A stretch of 9,825 nt of DNA from STD2-102 sp964414205 (GCA_964414205.1 CAYPVP010000056.1:1-9825), one strand, 5' to 3'; positions 1 to 7,699 are shown, counted from the first letter of the stretch. Numbers and translations: made by a program. Notes: generated by a model from the sequence alone, not told the origin.

Positions 1-112
1 CCATATGGCAAGTTTTTTTTGTTGGAAATTGAAAAACTTTGTTTCATCTTGTTGACAAAAATTATGTGAATAGCAAATGTCAAATTGCAAAAGATATATT
101 CATAGGTGAAAT
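1..112. other. Upstream edge region, coding status unclear
   Basis: No complete gene is visible here. Frame 1 is open on the + strand from the window edge to a TGA at 67-69 and could be the last 22 codons of an upstream gene. On the - strand an ATG at 47-45 opens a frame that runs off the edge, without a ribosome binding site. The two readings exclude each other and neither can be proved from so little sequence. The rest is the promoter and leader of the gene at 113. Confidence 0.3.
52..83. promoter_or_regulatory. TTGACA box with an inverted TGTCAA copy
   Basis: A perfect -35 hexamer TTGACA lies at 52-57, about 55 bases before the gene at 113. The best-placed -10 (AAATGT, 75-80) is poor. An inverted copy, TGTCAA, lies at 78-83, so the pair forms a 6-bp inverted repeat with centres 26 bp apart. 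It could be a promoter with an operator, or two opposed promoters; TTGCAA at 90-85 and CATAAT at 66-61 would make a weak leftward one. The assignment is tentative. Confidence 0.35.
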
Positions 113-1078
113 ATGGGATTTTGGTTTGAAGGTTATTCATTTGAAACAATTTTTGTAGCCATTGCTGTGGTTTTGATGCTAGTTTTCTTGAACGAAGCAA
201 GTCGCAAAAGCAAGGCTTTTTCAATTTTGTCATTTGTGGTTTTGCCAATCATAATCATGATTTTGATTTTGACAGGAGTTACATCGAGTTCTTCCTCAAA
301 AAGTTGGTTTGGAAGTTTGAAAACAGTTTCGGCATTGATTGGAGTTTATGGTTTCATGATGATTCGCTATTCCAAAAAAATTGGCAAGTCAAAGTTTTCA
401 ATCTATTTTCCTGTCGCAATTTTGGGAATCAACATCATTGAAGCAATAGTTAGGGACATTGAAGTTTACATTGCCTATCAAACTCCTGCCATTGATGATT
501 CAGGTTTATATCTTGTCGGTGGAAACTGGAACATAATCAATGCTGTTGCAGGAATTTTCCTTTTGCTTTCTTTGACTGGCTGGGTTGGAATCAAAGTCGC
601 AAACACAAGAACAAAAGATATGATTTGGGCTGACCAACTCTGGTTTTGGATTATGGCTTACAATTTTTGGAACATGGCATATTGCTACAACTGCATTTCC
701 AATCGTTCTATGTATGCAGGTTTGCTGTTGCTGTTGTCGGCGTTCATTGCTGAATTTTGTTTCAAACGAGGTGCGTGGCTTCAACATCGTGCATCGACAC
801 TCGCATTTTTCGGAATGTTTTCACTCGCTCTTGACTATTCAAACTTGCCGATATTTTCCATTCGTCCAACAGGCAGTGTGGAAGCACGACTTGCCATTGC
901 TGGGCTTGCACTTGCAAGTGTAGGGCTTGTCTACTTCTATGCTTTGTTTAGAATGTTGAAAAACAAAATCAATCCTTTCAAATCGCCTGTCTATTCAGAT
1001 TTGAAAGCCTACAAAACAAATTTGCGACTAAACAATTTGCTTGATGAAGAATGTGACCAAGACGCAATTTGTGATTAA
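113..1078 (+). CDS. DUF5692-like polytopic membrane protein
   Basis: Integral membrane protein of 321 residues with about eight hydrophobic segments spread from residue 10 to 285 and a short charged C-terminal tail (residues 287-321). The middle part, rich in W, Y and N (the QLWFWIMAYNFWN stretch, YNC, RSMYAG, then GAWLQHRAST), matches my memory of the DUF5692 family in gut Firmicutes and Bacteroidetes. That match is from recognition, not a search. The molecular role of the family is not known to me, and no catalytic motif is visible. The ATG at 113 is supported by AGGTGA at 104-109. It ends in TAA and is followed by the terminator at 1213-1250, so it appears to be transcribed alone or as the last gene of a unit entering from the left edge. 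Confidence 0.75.
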   Translation: MGFWFEGYSFETIFVAIAVVLMLVFLNEASRKSKAFSILSFVVLPIIIMILILTGVTSSSSSKSWFGSLKTVSALIGVYGFMMIRYSKKIGKSKFSIYFPVAILGINIIEAIVRDIEVYIAYQTPAIDDSGLYLVGGNWNIINAVAGIFLLLSLTGWVGIKVANTRTKDMIWADQLWFWIMAYNFWNMAYCYNCISNRSMYAGLLLLLSAFIAEFCFKRGAWLQHRASTLAFFGMFSLALDYSNLPIFSIRPTGSVEARLAIAGLALASVGLVYFYALFRMLKNKINPFKSPVYSDLKAYKTNLRLNNLLDEECDQDAICD

Positions 1079-1134
1079 AATTTGATTGTAAGATTTAAGC
1101 AGTGGACAAGAAATAAATTACATTTTGTTTGAAG

Positions 1135-1180
1135 TTAAATTTTTTTGATTGCTGATTATGTCTTTATTTCAAAAATTTAA
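1135..1180. repeat. AT-only inverted repeat in the intergenic region
   Basis: TTAAATTTTT at 1135-1144 is the exact reverse complement of AAAAATTTAA at 1171-1180, with a 26-base spacer. A stem of A-U pairs only would be weak in RNA, so this may just reflect the AT-rich composition. No small gene or structured RNA is recognisable between 1079 and 1212. Confidence 0.35.
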
Positions 1181-1212
1181 TCATAATGAAGATTTACTTT
1201 GAAGTTATAAAA

Positions 1213-1250
1213 AATGGAAAAAGAACCACAATGTTGGTTCTTTTTCCATT
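1213..1250. terminator. Bidirectional intrinsic terminator
   Basis: The arms 1213-1228 and 1235-1250 are perfect 16-bp reverse complements around a 6-base loop. The core is GAACCA/TGGTTC, with an A-tract on the left arm and a T-tract on the right arm. This is the usual form of a rho-independent terminator that works in both directions: the core GC-containing stem is followed by TTTTT on either strand. It separates the gene ending at 1078 from the release-factor-like gene starting at 1337. Confidence 0.8.
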
Positions 1251-1291
1251 ATGTATGAAAAGTGAAGATTTGATGAAAAATGCGTTCCTTA

Positions 1292-1331
1292 TTGAATTTT
1301 ACTGCAATTTCGTGTATAATTTTTTTGGAGG
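1292..1331 (+). promoter_or_regulatory. Sigma-A-type promoter and RBS of the RF1-like gene
   Basis: TTGAAT at 1292-1297 (4 of 6 matches to -35), a 17-bp spacer and a perfect TATAAT at 1315-1320. Transcription should begin near 1326-1328, on or next to the GGAGG ribosome binding site at 1327-1331. The ATG follows at 1337. The leader would thus be only about 10 nt, just long enough to carry the ribosome binding site. This placement rules out the in-frame upstream ATG at 1280. Confidence 0.75.
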
Positions 1332-1336
1332 AATTG

Positions 1337-2380
1337 ATGACACCACAAGTTTTGAAAAAAATGAAAAAGATTTTGGATAGAAGCAAAGAATTGGATGTGT
1401 TGCTTCAATCTCCTGAGATTTCAGTTGACAACAAACTGTGGCTCAAATTTGATGAAGAAAAAAGAAATTTGGAGATGCTTTCAAACAATATAGAAAAATA
1501 TTTTCAACAAGAAAAACAAATTTCAATTTTGGAAAATCAAAAGTCATCTGACCCTGATTTGCAAATTCTGTTCGATGATGAATTGGAAAATTTGAAACAA
1601 GTCAAAGAAAATTTGGAGTTGGAAATTTTGACTCTGATGCTCCCCAAAGACGAAACAAGTGGCAAAAAAGCAATTTTTGAAATTTCAGCCATGGAGCAAA
1701 CAACATTTGCATGCGAATTTTGCAAAACGCTTTATCAATTCTATTGTGAATTTTGCAAACTTCAAAATTGGCAAATTGAAATTGAAGAAATTGAAACAAA
1801 TTCAAATGAGTTGATGAAAAAAATTGTCTTTGAGGTTTCTGGAAATGGCAGTTATGATTGCTTGCAATTTGAAAGTGGGCAGTGTCAAGCAATTTCTGAA
1901 AAGGGCGAAAAAGCCAATGCTATGGTCATGGTTTTTCCAGAAGTTCAAACTGATGAATTCAAAATTGATGCAAAAGATTTGAGAATTGATGTTTTTCATT
2001 CAAATGGAGCAGGGGGACAAAATGTCAACAAGGTTGAGTCAGCAATCAGAATAACGCATTTGCCAACCAACATTGTTGTCACATGCCAAGATGAACGCTC
2101 TCAACTGAGAAACAAAGAAAGAGCGACAAAAACAATTTATGCAAAAGTTTTCAATCACTATGAAGCATTGAAAAACGCTGAAAAAATGCAAATTCGCAAA
2201 AAAGTTTTCTCTGAAAAAGAAAAACGAAAATGTTGCAGATTGTTCAATTTTGAAACCAAAAAAATTAGCGACAAAAGGATGGACAAAAAATTTGATTTGT
2301 TGATTGATGACTCCAAAATTATAGATTCATTGATTAACCTGACAAGGTTTTATTATCTGTCAAAAATTTATGAAGCCTAA
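1337..2380 (+). CDS. Divergent RF1-like class-I release factor with degraded decoding domain
   Basis: 347 residues, close to the usual RF1 length of about 360. Domain 1 is helical (roughly 1-105). The GGQ peptidyl-hydrolase motif is at 226-228 inside a well kept block (SNGAGGQNVNK, SAIRITHLPT, CQDERSQ), and the C-terminal ISDKRM region is recognisable. Two hallmarks of the decoding domain are gone. The GTGGDEA motif is replaced gaplessly by MEQTTFA (119-125). After FESG (178-181) the HRVQRVPxTE...RIHTSA region is about 7 residues shorter and holds no PxT tripeptide (RF1) or SPF (RF2). Catalysis of peptide release looks possible; recognition of UAA/UAG by the normal route does not. It may act in ribosome rescue or be a paralogue of a normal RF1 elsewhere. 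It differs from PrfH and ArfB, which lack domain 1. The start is set by GGAGG at 1327-1331. It has its own promoter. Confidence 0.85.
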   Translation: MTPQVLKKMKKILDRSKELDVLLQSPEISVDNKLWLKFDEEKRNLEMLSNNIEKYFQQEKQISILENQKSSDPDLQILFDDELENLKQVKENLELEILTLMLPKDETSGKKAIFEISAMEQTTFACEFCKTLYQFYCEFCKLQNWQIEIEEIETNSNELMKKIVFEVSGNGSYDCLQFESGQCQAISEKGEKANAMVMVFPEVQTDEFKIDAKDLRIDVFHSNGAGGQNVNKVESAIRITHLPTNIVVTCQDERSQLRNKERATKTIYAKVFNHYEALKNAEKMQIRKKVFSEKEKRKCCRLFNFETKKISDKRMDKKFDLLIDDSKIIDSLINLTRFYYLSKIYEA

Positions 2381-2410
2381 TTATGCTATATTGATAAATG
2401 TTGACTAAAA

Positions 2411-2497
2411 GGCAAAGATATAGACTAAATTCGTATAAGGCAAAAATATAACTAAATTCACAAAATATAAACGCAATATAAAACGTAAAATATAAAC
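2411..2497 (+). repeat. Degenerate repeats in the leader of the helicase operon
   Basis: The 132-base gap before the helicase gene holds a 22-base unit (2411-2432) repeated with small changes at 2439-2459. It then has three imperfect copies of a TATAAAC-type unit at 2463-2473, 2474-2485 and 2486-2497. Any promoter must lie in or near these, since several hexamers look like -10 boxes, but no well spaced -35 partner was found (TTGACT at 2401-2406 has no good -10 at 16-18 bp). No terminator hairpin is visible after the preceding gene. Confidence 0.5.
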
Positions 2498-2512
2498 AAA
2501 AATGGAAGAAAG

Positions 2513-4975
2513 ATGCAAGAAACTTTGAAAATTGTTTTTGAAACGGACAAAATGGTGCTGTCCAACATTTCAACAACACACAAAACTGAAAAATTTGTAA
2601 AATTGAGCAGTCGATTCAAATCGATTGATTTTTTGCTTGCCAAACTTTCAGAGGGGATAGTTTCCAATCTAAAATTGTTTTCACAACAAAAACACGCCGA
2701 TTCAAAACAAAATGTTGATGAATGTTTTGAAATTGAACTCGAAAACGGGCTTCACAAACTGTTTTTTAAATTTGGGTTTCAAATGGAAAGCGTTTTCAAA
2801 ATTCAAGAATATGATTTGATTTTTTTCAACTTGGCTGAAAAAGAAGTTGTTGCAGGAAAAAATGATTTGAGATTTGAACTTTTTTTGAAAGGCAAAAAAC
2901 AAATTTCAATGAATGTCACCAAAGTGAAATCTCCATTTGTTTCATCAGATTTTTCAAAATTGTATCGATTGTCAAATTCAAATTTGGTCAATTTTCCGTT
3001 GCTGAACCAAGAACAAGAAAAGATTGTAAACATAGAAAATCAAAACATTCTTGTTCAAGGTGTTGCAGGAAGTGGCAAAACAAATGTTTGCATCGACAAA
3101 ATTGTGTTTGTTGCATGCAGAAACTATACTGGAAAAATTTTGTATACAACATTTTCAAGAGGCTTGTTGATTGACACAAAAAACAAAGTTGAAGTTTTCA
3201 AAAAAAATGTCAAAGAGTTTTTGCAAGCCTATGAAAATGGAATGGTCGAATTTGCAGATTCAAATCACAAAAGTGCGATTGAAAAAAAATTGGGAATCTA
3301 TTTCCCAGTTGATGAAGATGAACAAATTTGTGTGCATTTGAACAAAATAATTGATTATCTTGAAAAAAAAGTTGACTATTTTTTGATTGAAGACCTTGCA
3401 AATTTGTTGAATGATAAACGAGAATATGTTGGAGAAACTTATTTTGTAAAAAAATTTTTAGGGCAAGTCAAAAATCACCAATTGACATCAAAGTTGCAAA
3501 AATTGAAAAACTTGTCATATGAAGTGATTTACAAAGAAATTTACGGTGTCATTTTTGGTTGCTACGACATTGAAAAGCCAGCACAAATGTTGTCACTTGA
3601 TGACTATGTTGAAAAGCGACAAAACAGTTTTTCTCGTCAAGACTGCGAAACAATTTGGCAACTTGCAGAAGAATTTTTGCAATTTTCAAAAGCAAAAGGT
3701 TTGAGTGACAACAATTTTGCAAGTCGAATGATTTTGGAAAACCAAGAGAAATTTGAAAAATATTCTTTGACCATAATTGATGAAGTTCAAGACATGACAG
3801 AAGTAAATTTGTGCATGTTGAAATCAATTTCAAGAAAAATGTTTTGTGTTGGCGATGCGTTGCAAATGATAAATCCATCATATTTCAGTTTCGCTTTTTT
3901 GAAGCGTTTGCTCTATGAAAAGGAACTGACAACTGTTGCTGAACTTGAAAACAATTATAGAAGCACAAAAAAAATCACAACAATAATTGACAATTTGAGC
4001 AACTTGAACAAAAGCAAATTTGGCACACATAGTTTTGTTTTGAATGGAAAATCAATTGACAAAGACACGAGCGCATCCACAATTTATGTTCATGATGTTG
4101 CACTTTTGAAGGAAATTCAAAAACATAAACTTGACCAACTGACCATTATTGTTTCGGGAGCAAAAGAAAAAGAAGAATTGCGAAAATGCCTTGACACGCA
4201 AGAAATTTTGACAGTTTCAGAAGCAAAAGGACTTGAAAGAAAAAATGTGTTGCTTGCAAATTTGCTTTCTGACAATATTGAAAAATGGAATGAACTTCAA
4301 AGAATTTCAATCAATAGAAAGCAGTCTGATGAAAATTCAGTCTATCGATACTATTTCAATTTGTTGTATGTTGGAATGAGTCGTGCCAAACAAAATTTGT
4401 TTGTGGTTGAAAAATCAGATGTTGAAATTTTCAAAAACTTTTTCAAAGACAATTTTGAAACATTGACATGTGACAAAGCAATCAAAACTTTGGAAAAGGT
4501 TGTTGGCAAAAAAGAAATTGAACTTGAAGATTTGCTTTTGAGAATCGAAGAATTCATAAGATTGGAACAATTTGACAATGCAAGATTTGCAATTCAAAAA
4601 ATAGAAAACGAAATTTTGCAAAACAAATTGTTGAAAAAAGTTGAAGTTCACGAGCATTTTGTTTCTCATGGAAAATATAGAGATGCAGGAATTGAATTTT
4701 GGAAAGAAAATATGTTTGATGAAGCAAAAGAGCAATTTGTTTTGTCTGGTGACAAAGAACTTGAAAATCTTGTGGACGCATGTTTGGAAAACAACGGTAA
4801 AGGTTTGGGCATTGAAATTTTGAAATTTTTTGACGAAATGAAAAACAACGATGTTGCAAAAAAATTGATTTTTGATGTTCTAAATGTTGATTTTCAAAAC
4901 ACAAAGGCAAAACAAAATCAAATAAATGAAAAATTTAGGAAATTGAAGGAGAACAGTCGTGGAAAACAAAAATGA
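2513..4975 (+). CDS. UvrD/Rep-like superfamily-1 helicase with extra N- and C-terminal regions
   Basis: 820 residues. All main SF1A motifs are present: a Q-motif-like NQEQ (165-168), Walker A GVAGSGKT (183-190), Walker B DEVQD (423-427), GDALQ (447-451), NNYRS (480-484), SEAKGLE (569-575) and YVGMSRA (619-625). It is therefore an ATP-driven DNA or RNA translocase. Only about 83 residues separate NNYRS from SEAKGLE, so the large 2B subdomain of UvrD/PcrA seems to be missing. Residues 1-160 form an unrecognised domain. Residues 640-820 are helical and repeat-like (TPR-like in appearance). This is not a housekeeping UvrD, PcrA or AddA. First gene of a four-gene operon; its end overlaps the next gene by 17 nt. 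The start ATG is preceded by GGAAGAAAG (2504-2512). It ends in TGA. Stand-alone UvrD-like proteins occur in phage defence (for example GajB), but no match to a named system is claimed. Confidence 0.9.
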   Translation: MQETLKIVFETDKMVLSNISTTHKTEKFVKLSSRFKSIDFLLAKLSEGIVSNLKLFSQQKHADSKQNVDECFEIELENGLHKLFFKFGFQMESVFKIQEYDLIFFNLAEKEVVAGKNDLRFELFLKGKKQISMNVTKVKSPFVSSDFSKLYRLSNSNLVNFPLLNQEQEKIVNIENQNILVQGVAGSGKTNVCIDKIVFVACRNYTGKILYTTFSRGLLIDTKNKVEVFKKNVKEFLQAYENGMVEFADSNHKSAIEKKLGIYFPVDEDEQICVHLNKIIDYLEKKVDYFLIEDLANLLNDKREYVGETYFVKKFLGQVKNHQLTSKLQKLKNLSYEVIYKEIYGVIFGCYDIEKPAQMLSLDDYVEKRQNSFSRQDCETIWQLAEEFLQFSKAKGLSDNNFASRMILENQEKFEKYSLTIIDEVQDMTEVNLCMLKSISRKMFCVGDALQMINPSYFSFAFLKRLLYEKELTTVAELENNYRSTKKITTIIDNLSNLNKSKFGTHSFVLNGKSIDKDTSASTIYVHDVALLKEIQKHKLDQLTIIVSGAKEKEELRKCLDTQEILTVSEAKGLERKNVLLANLLSDNIEKWNELQRISINRKQSDENSVYRYYFNLLYVGMSRAKQNLFVVEKSDVEIFKNFFKDNFETLTCDKAIKTLEKVVGKKEIELEDLLLRIEEFIRLEQFDNARFAIQKIENEILQNKLLKKVEVHEHFVSHGKYRDAGIEFWKENMFDEAKEQFVLSGDKELENLVDACLENNGKGLGIEILKFFDEMKNNDVAKKLIFDVLNVDFQNTKAKQNQINEKFRKLKENSRGKQK

Positions 4976-5675
4976 TATGAAAGTTTTGATTGAAACCTTT
5001 TTGGAATATAAAGAACTGCTGACACCAATTCAAGAAAGTTTGAGTGACTTTGTTGATGTCTATGATTCAATGAAAGTCGAAATTGAAAAACTGAATGAAA
5101 CATTTGGTGGTGATGTTGTAAAAAATTTGCAAACAGTTTGCCATACGCTTGAAAATCAAGCCGAAAAAGCAGGCAATATATCATCACAAATCACAAAATT
5201 TTCTGAAATCACAAACAAATATACTACTGGTGTAAACAATGTTTTGTCGATGTTTTCAAGAATTGAAGGAAAATTGTCAAGTGTAAATCAACTTGAAAAA
5301 CAAGCAGAGGAGCAAATTGGCAAACTTGATTCAATTTTGGAAGAAAAAAAGAAAAGTTATAATGTGAGAGATTTGCAAAAAACTTTGGATAGTTACAACA
5401 ACAATGTTCAAAAAGTTAGCGAATTTATCAACAAGGATGTTGCAGACAAATTGGAACAAAATCATCAAAAACTTGAAGAGATAAAAACAAAAAATGAATC
5501 TTTTTCAAAACTTATGAATGATGAAAGTGCAAACATTGAAACGCTGGTGTCAACATTTCAAAGTTCAAATGAACTGTTGAAAAAAGTTGTCGAAAATCAA
5601 GACGTGAATGAAACATACATTTTTGAAATTTTGGACAAATGGGCTGATTCAAGAAAAGTAAAAATTAAAAAATAG
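4959..5675 (+). CDS. Soluble coiled-coil protein, operon partner of the helicase
   Basis: 238 residues, almost wholly charged and helical, with heptad-like spacing of L, I and V, one proline, one tryptophan (near the C-terminus) and no membrane segment or signal peptide. It should form a long coiled coil or helical bundle in the cytoplasm. I do not recognise the family; it resembles the generic helical part of chemoreceptor or structural proteins, which says little about function. The start is GTG at 4959, chosen because AAGGAG lies at 4946-4951 with a 7-base spacer. It overlaps the helicase gene by 17 nt, so translation is probably coupled. It stops at TAG, the only TAG among the genes here. 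The gap to the next gene is 11 nt. A scaffold or adaptor role between the helicase and the membrane protein is inference. Confidence 0.85.
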   Translation: MENKNDMKVLIETFLEYKELLTPIQESLSDFVDVYDSMKVEIEKLNETFGGDVVKNLQTVCHTLENQAEKAGNISSQITKFSEITNKYTTGVNNVLSMFSRIEGKLSSVNQLEKQAEEQIGKLDSILEEKKKSYNVRDLQKTLDSYNNNVQKVSEFINKDVADKLEQNHQKLEEIKTKNESFSKLMNDESANIETLVSTFQSSNELLKKVVENQDVNETYIFEILDKWADSRKVKIKK

Positions 5676-5686
5676 GCAAAATAATC

Positions 5687-7699
5687 GTGATAGAAAGTGA
5701 AATTGAAAAAAAACTTTATGATGCAGTAAAATGCGACAATGTCAAATCGTTTAGAGAAATTGTGGAGCAAGACTTCAAATTTCTTACGCTTTGCTATGGC
5801 AGATTTCCAATTTTGTCATTGTGCTATTTGTTTGACAGTCAAAAAATTGTAAGAGAATATGAAGCAAAACTTATGAATATAAACAAATTCAATTTTGTTT
5901 CTGAGCCTATCGATTGCTACAAAATTTTCAAGCAAAATGCCAAAAGATGTTTGAGATTTTATGTTGGCAATGGTCAAAAAATTGTCATGCCATTGGAAAT
6001 GCTTGCAATTTTGAATGATTCGGAGCATTTGGAAAAGGTGTATTCCAACTCATCAAAAAGTGGTCAAACCGTAACGCTGATTACAAAAATATTTTCAATG
6101 CTACATCACCGAGATGTCTCGCAAGAGGGTGGAAAAATCAAAATTGGAAAAGGAAAAATTTCCAAATTGCAAATTGCTTTGGTTTCGATTTTTTCATTTG
6201 TAGCAATTTTTGCGATATGTTTTTCAAGTGCCATTTTTGCAACATCATCAAACATTTTTGGTGGAAATGCTCTCATATCAAATTTGCCAACAAAAATTTT
6301 TAGTGAAAATCAATTTTTAGAAGCCGTTGCAAAAGAGTCTGGAAATTTTGTTTTGAGTCAAGATATATCTCTTTCAAATTTTTCAACTGTCGATTCTTCA
6401 TCAATTTCTGTTGATGGCAATGGACACACAATAACATTGGAAAAAGTCCCAAGTGTGCCACTTTTCAATTTGTTTAAAGGAACAATTCAAAATGTAAATT
6501 TCGTTGTCGACAACAAAGAAATCACCATTGAAGACAATTTTTGTTTGATTGCCAAATATAATTATGGAACAATCAGCCAAGTGAATTTTGATTTCAAAGC
6601 AAACATTGTTGAAAACACTGATAAGTCAGATTTATATTCTTCTCTCTATTGCTATGCAAATGTAGGACTGATTATAAATTGCAATGCAAAAGTTGAAATG
6701 AATTTTGATGGTGATGGCGATGGAAACACCTATTTTACTGTTTTTGCGACAGCCAACAATGGCACAATGACAAACTGTGTAGTTGGTGAAAAGTCTTCGA
6801 TAAAATGCGACACGGTTGACGTTTCAGCAATCGCAACAGAAAATTTGGTTGAAGGCAAAATGAATTCATGTCAAAACTATGCAGACATAATTCAAAAATC
6901 AAACAAAGATGGTTGGTCGCCAAATGTTGCAGGCATTGTTGTTTCAAACAGTGGAAAACTCAACTCGTGCAAAAACTATGGAGCACTGTCTGCAATTTCA
7001 ACGGCAAACACTCAAAATATATTGTCTGTTTCAACGGGTGGCATTGCAGTTTCAAATTTGTTGACAATTGAAAATTGCATCAATGAAGGCAAAATTGTTG
7101 CACAAGCAACTTTTGTCAATGGCGCTTGCAAGGTCTATGCAGGTGGTGTTGTTGTAACAAATAGTGGTGGAACAATTTTGAAATGCAAAAATAGCGCCGA
7201 CATATCGGCAATTTCAAACATATGGCATATCTATGCAGGTGGAATTTGTGCTTTGAGTCAATTCAATGAATCAGTCTCGCCAATGATTGACAACTGTGGC
7301 AGTTTTGGAAAAATTGAAGTTGCAACAAAAATGGATGAGAAAATTTATGCAATGGCTGGAAGCATTGCAGGGCTTGCAAACGGAAACATAAAAAATTGTT
7401 TTGCTTCAATGACTTTTATTTCGCAAAACGGAGAGTCATTGTTTGGTGGAATTGTTGGTGTAAAATCAATCAAAAGCGTTTTGATTGGCAGTGCAACAAA
7501 TTTGCTTAACAATCACTATGTTTCAAATTCACAAACATTGTATGGAGCAGGAGGCTTGCTTTCATATGAAATTGTCGATGGCAAAATTGTTGAAAATTTG
7601 ATTGGCACAACCGAATCAAACTTGGGCGAGGCAAATTTAGGCTGTTCAACGGTGAAATCATTTGAAGATTTGGAAAAATTGGAGGTGTTTTGGAAATGA
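5687..7699 (+). CDS. Single-pass membrane protein with repeat (GLUG-like, beta-helix) ectodomain
   Basis: 670 residues. Residues 1-158 are a charged, helical cytoplasmic domain I do not recognise. A 25-residue hydrophobic helix lies at about 161-185, preceded by a basic stretch (KIKIGKGKISK), so the C-terminal part should face outward. From about 200 the protein resembles surface beta-helix proteins: an entry segment with DGNGHTI, then LFNLFKGTIQNVNF, then repeats of the type GG(I/V)xxxNxGxIxNCxNxGxI. Cysteines recur at 332, 364, 395, 428, 464, 500, 537 and 571, 31-37 residues apart. There is no N-terminal signal peptide and no LPXTG or S-layer anchor, so the internal helix is the anchor. The start GTG at 5687 has only a weak AGG at 5674-5676; coupling to the upstream gene is likely. 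The end overlaps the next gene by ATGA. The ligand or partner is unknown. Confidence 0.85.
   Translation: MIESEIEKKLYDAVKCDNVKSFREIVEQDFKFLTLCYGRFPILSLCYLFDSQKIVREYEAKLMNINKFNFVSEPIDCYKIFKQNAKRCLRFYVGNGQKIVMPLEMLAILNDSEHLEKVYSNSSKSGQTVTLITKIFSMLHHRDVSQEGGKIKIGKGKISKLQIALVSIFSFVAIFAICFSSAIFATSSNIFGGNALISNLPTKIFSENQFLEAVAKESGNFVLSQDISLSNFSTVDSSSISVDGNGHTITLEKVPSVPLFNLFKGTIQNVNFVVDNKEITIEDNFCLIAKYNYGTISQVNFDFKANIVENTDKSDLYSSLYCYANVGLIINCNAKVEMNFDGDGDGNTYFTVFATANNGTMTNCVVGEKSSIKCDTVDVSAIATENLVEGKMNSCQNYADIIQKSNKDGWSPNVAGIVVSNSGKLNSCKNYGALSAISTANTQNILSVSTGGIAVSNLLTIENCINEGKIVAQATFVNGACKVYAGGVVVTNSGGTILKCKNSADISAISNIWHIYAGGICALSQFNESVSPMIDNCGSFGKIEVATKMDEKIYAMAGSIAGLANGNIKNCFASMTFISQNGESLFGGIVGVKSIKSVLIGSATNLLNNHYVSNSQTLYGAGGLLSYEIVDGKIVENLIGTTESNLGEANLGCSTVKSFEDLEKLEVFWK

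Noticed and set aside
506..787. Open frames on the - strand inside the coding genes (this one and about twenty others)
   Set aside because: They are antisense shadows, made frequent by the scarcity of TTA and CTA codons on the + strand; none has a ribosome binding site or recognisable product.
1280..1336. Longer start for the RF1-like gene at ATG 1280
   Set aside because: It has no ribosome binding site and lies upstream of the promoter's expected transcription start; the ATG at 1337 has GGAGG and matches the RF1 N-terminus.
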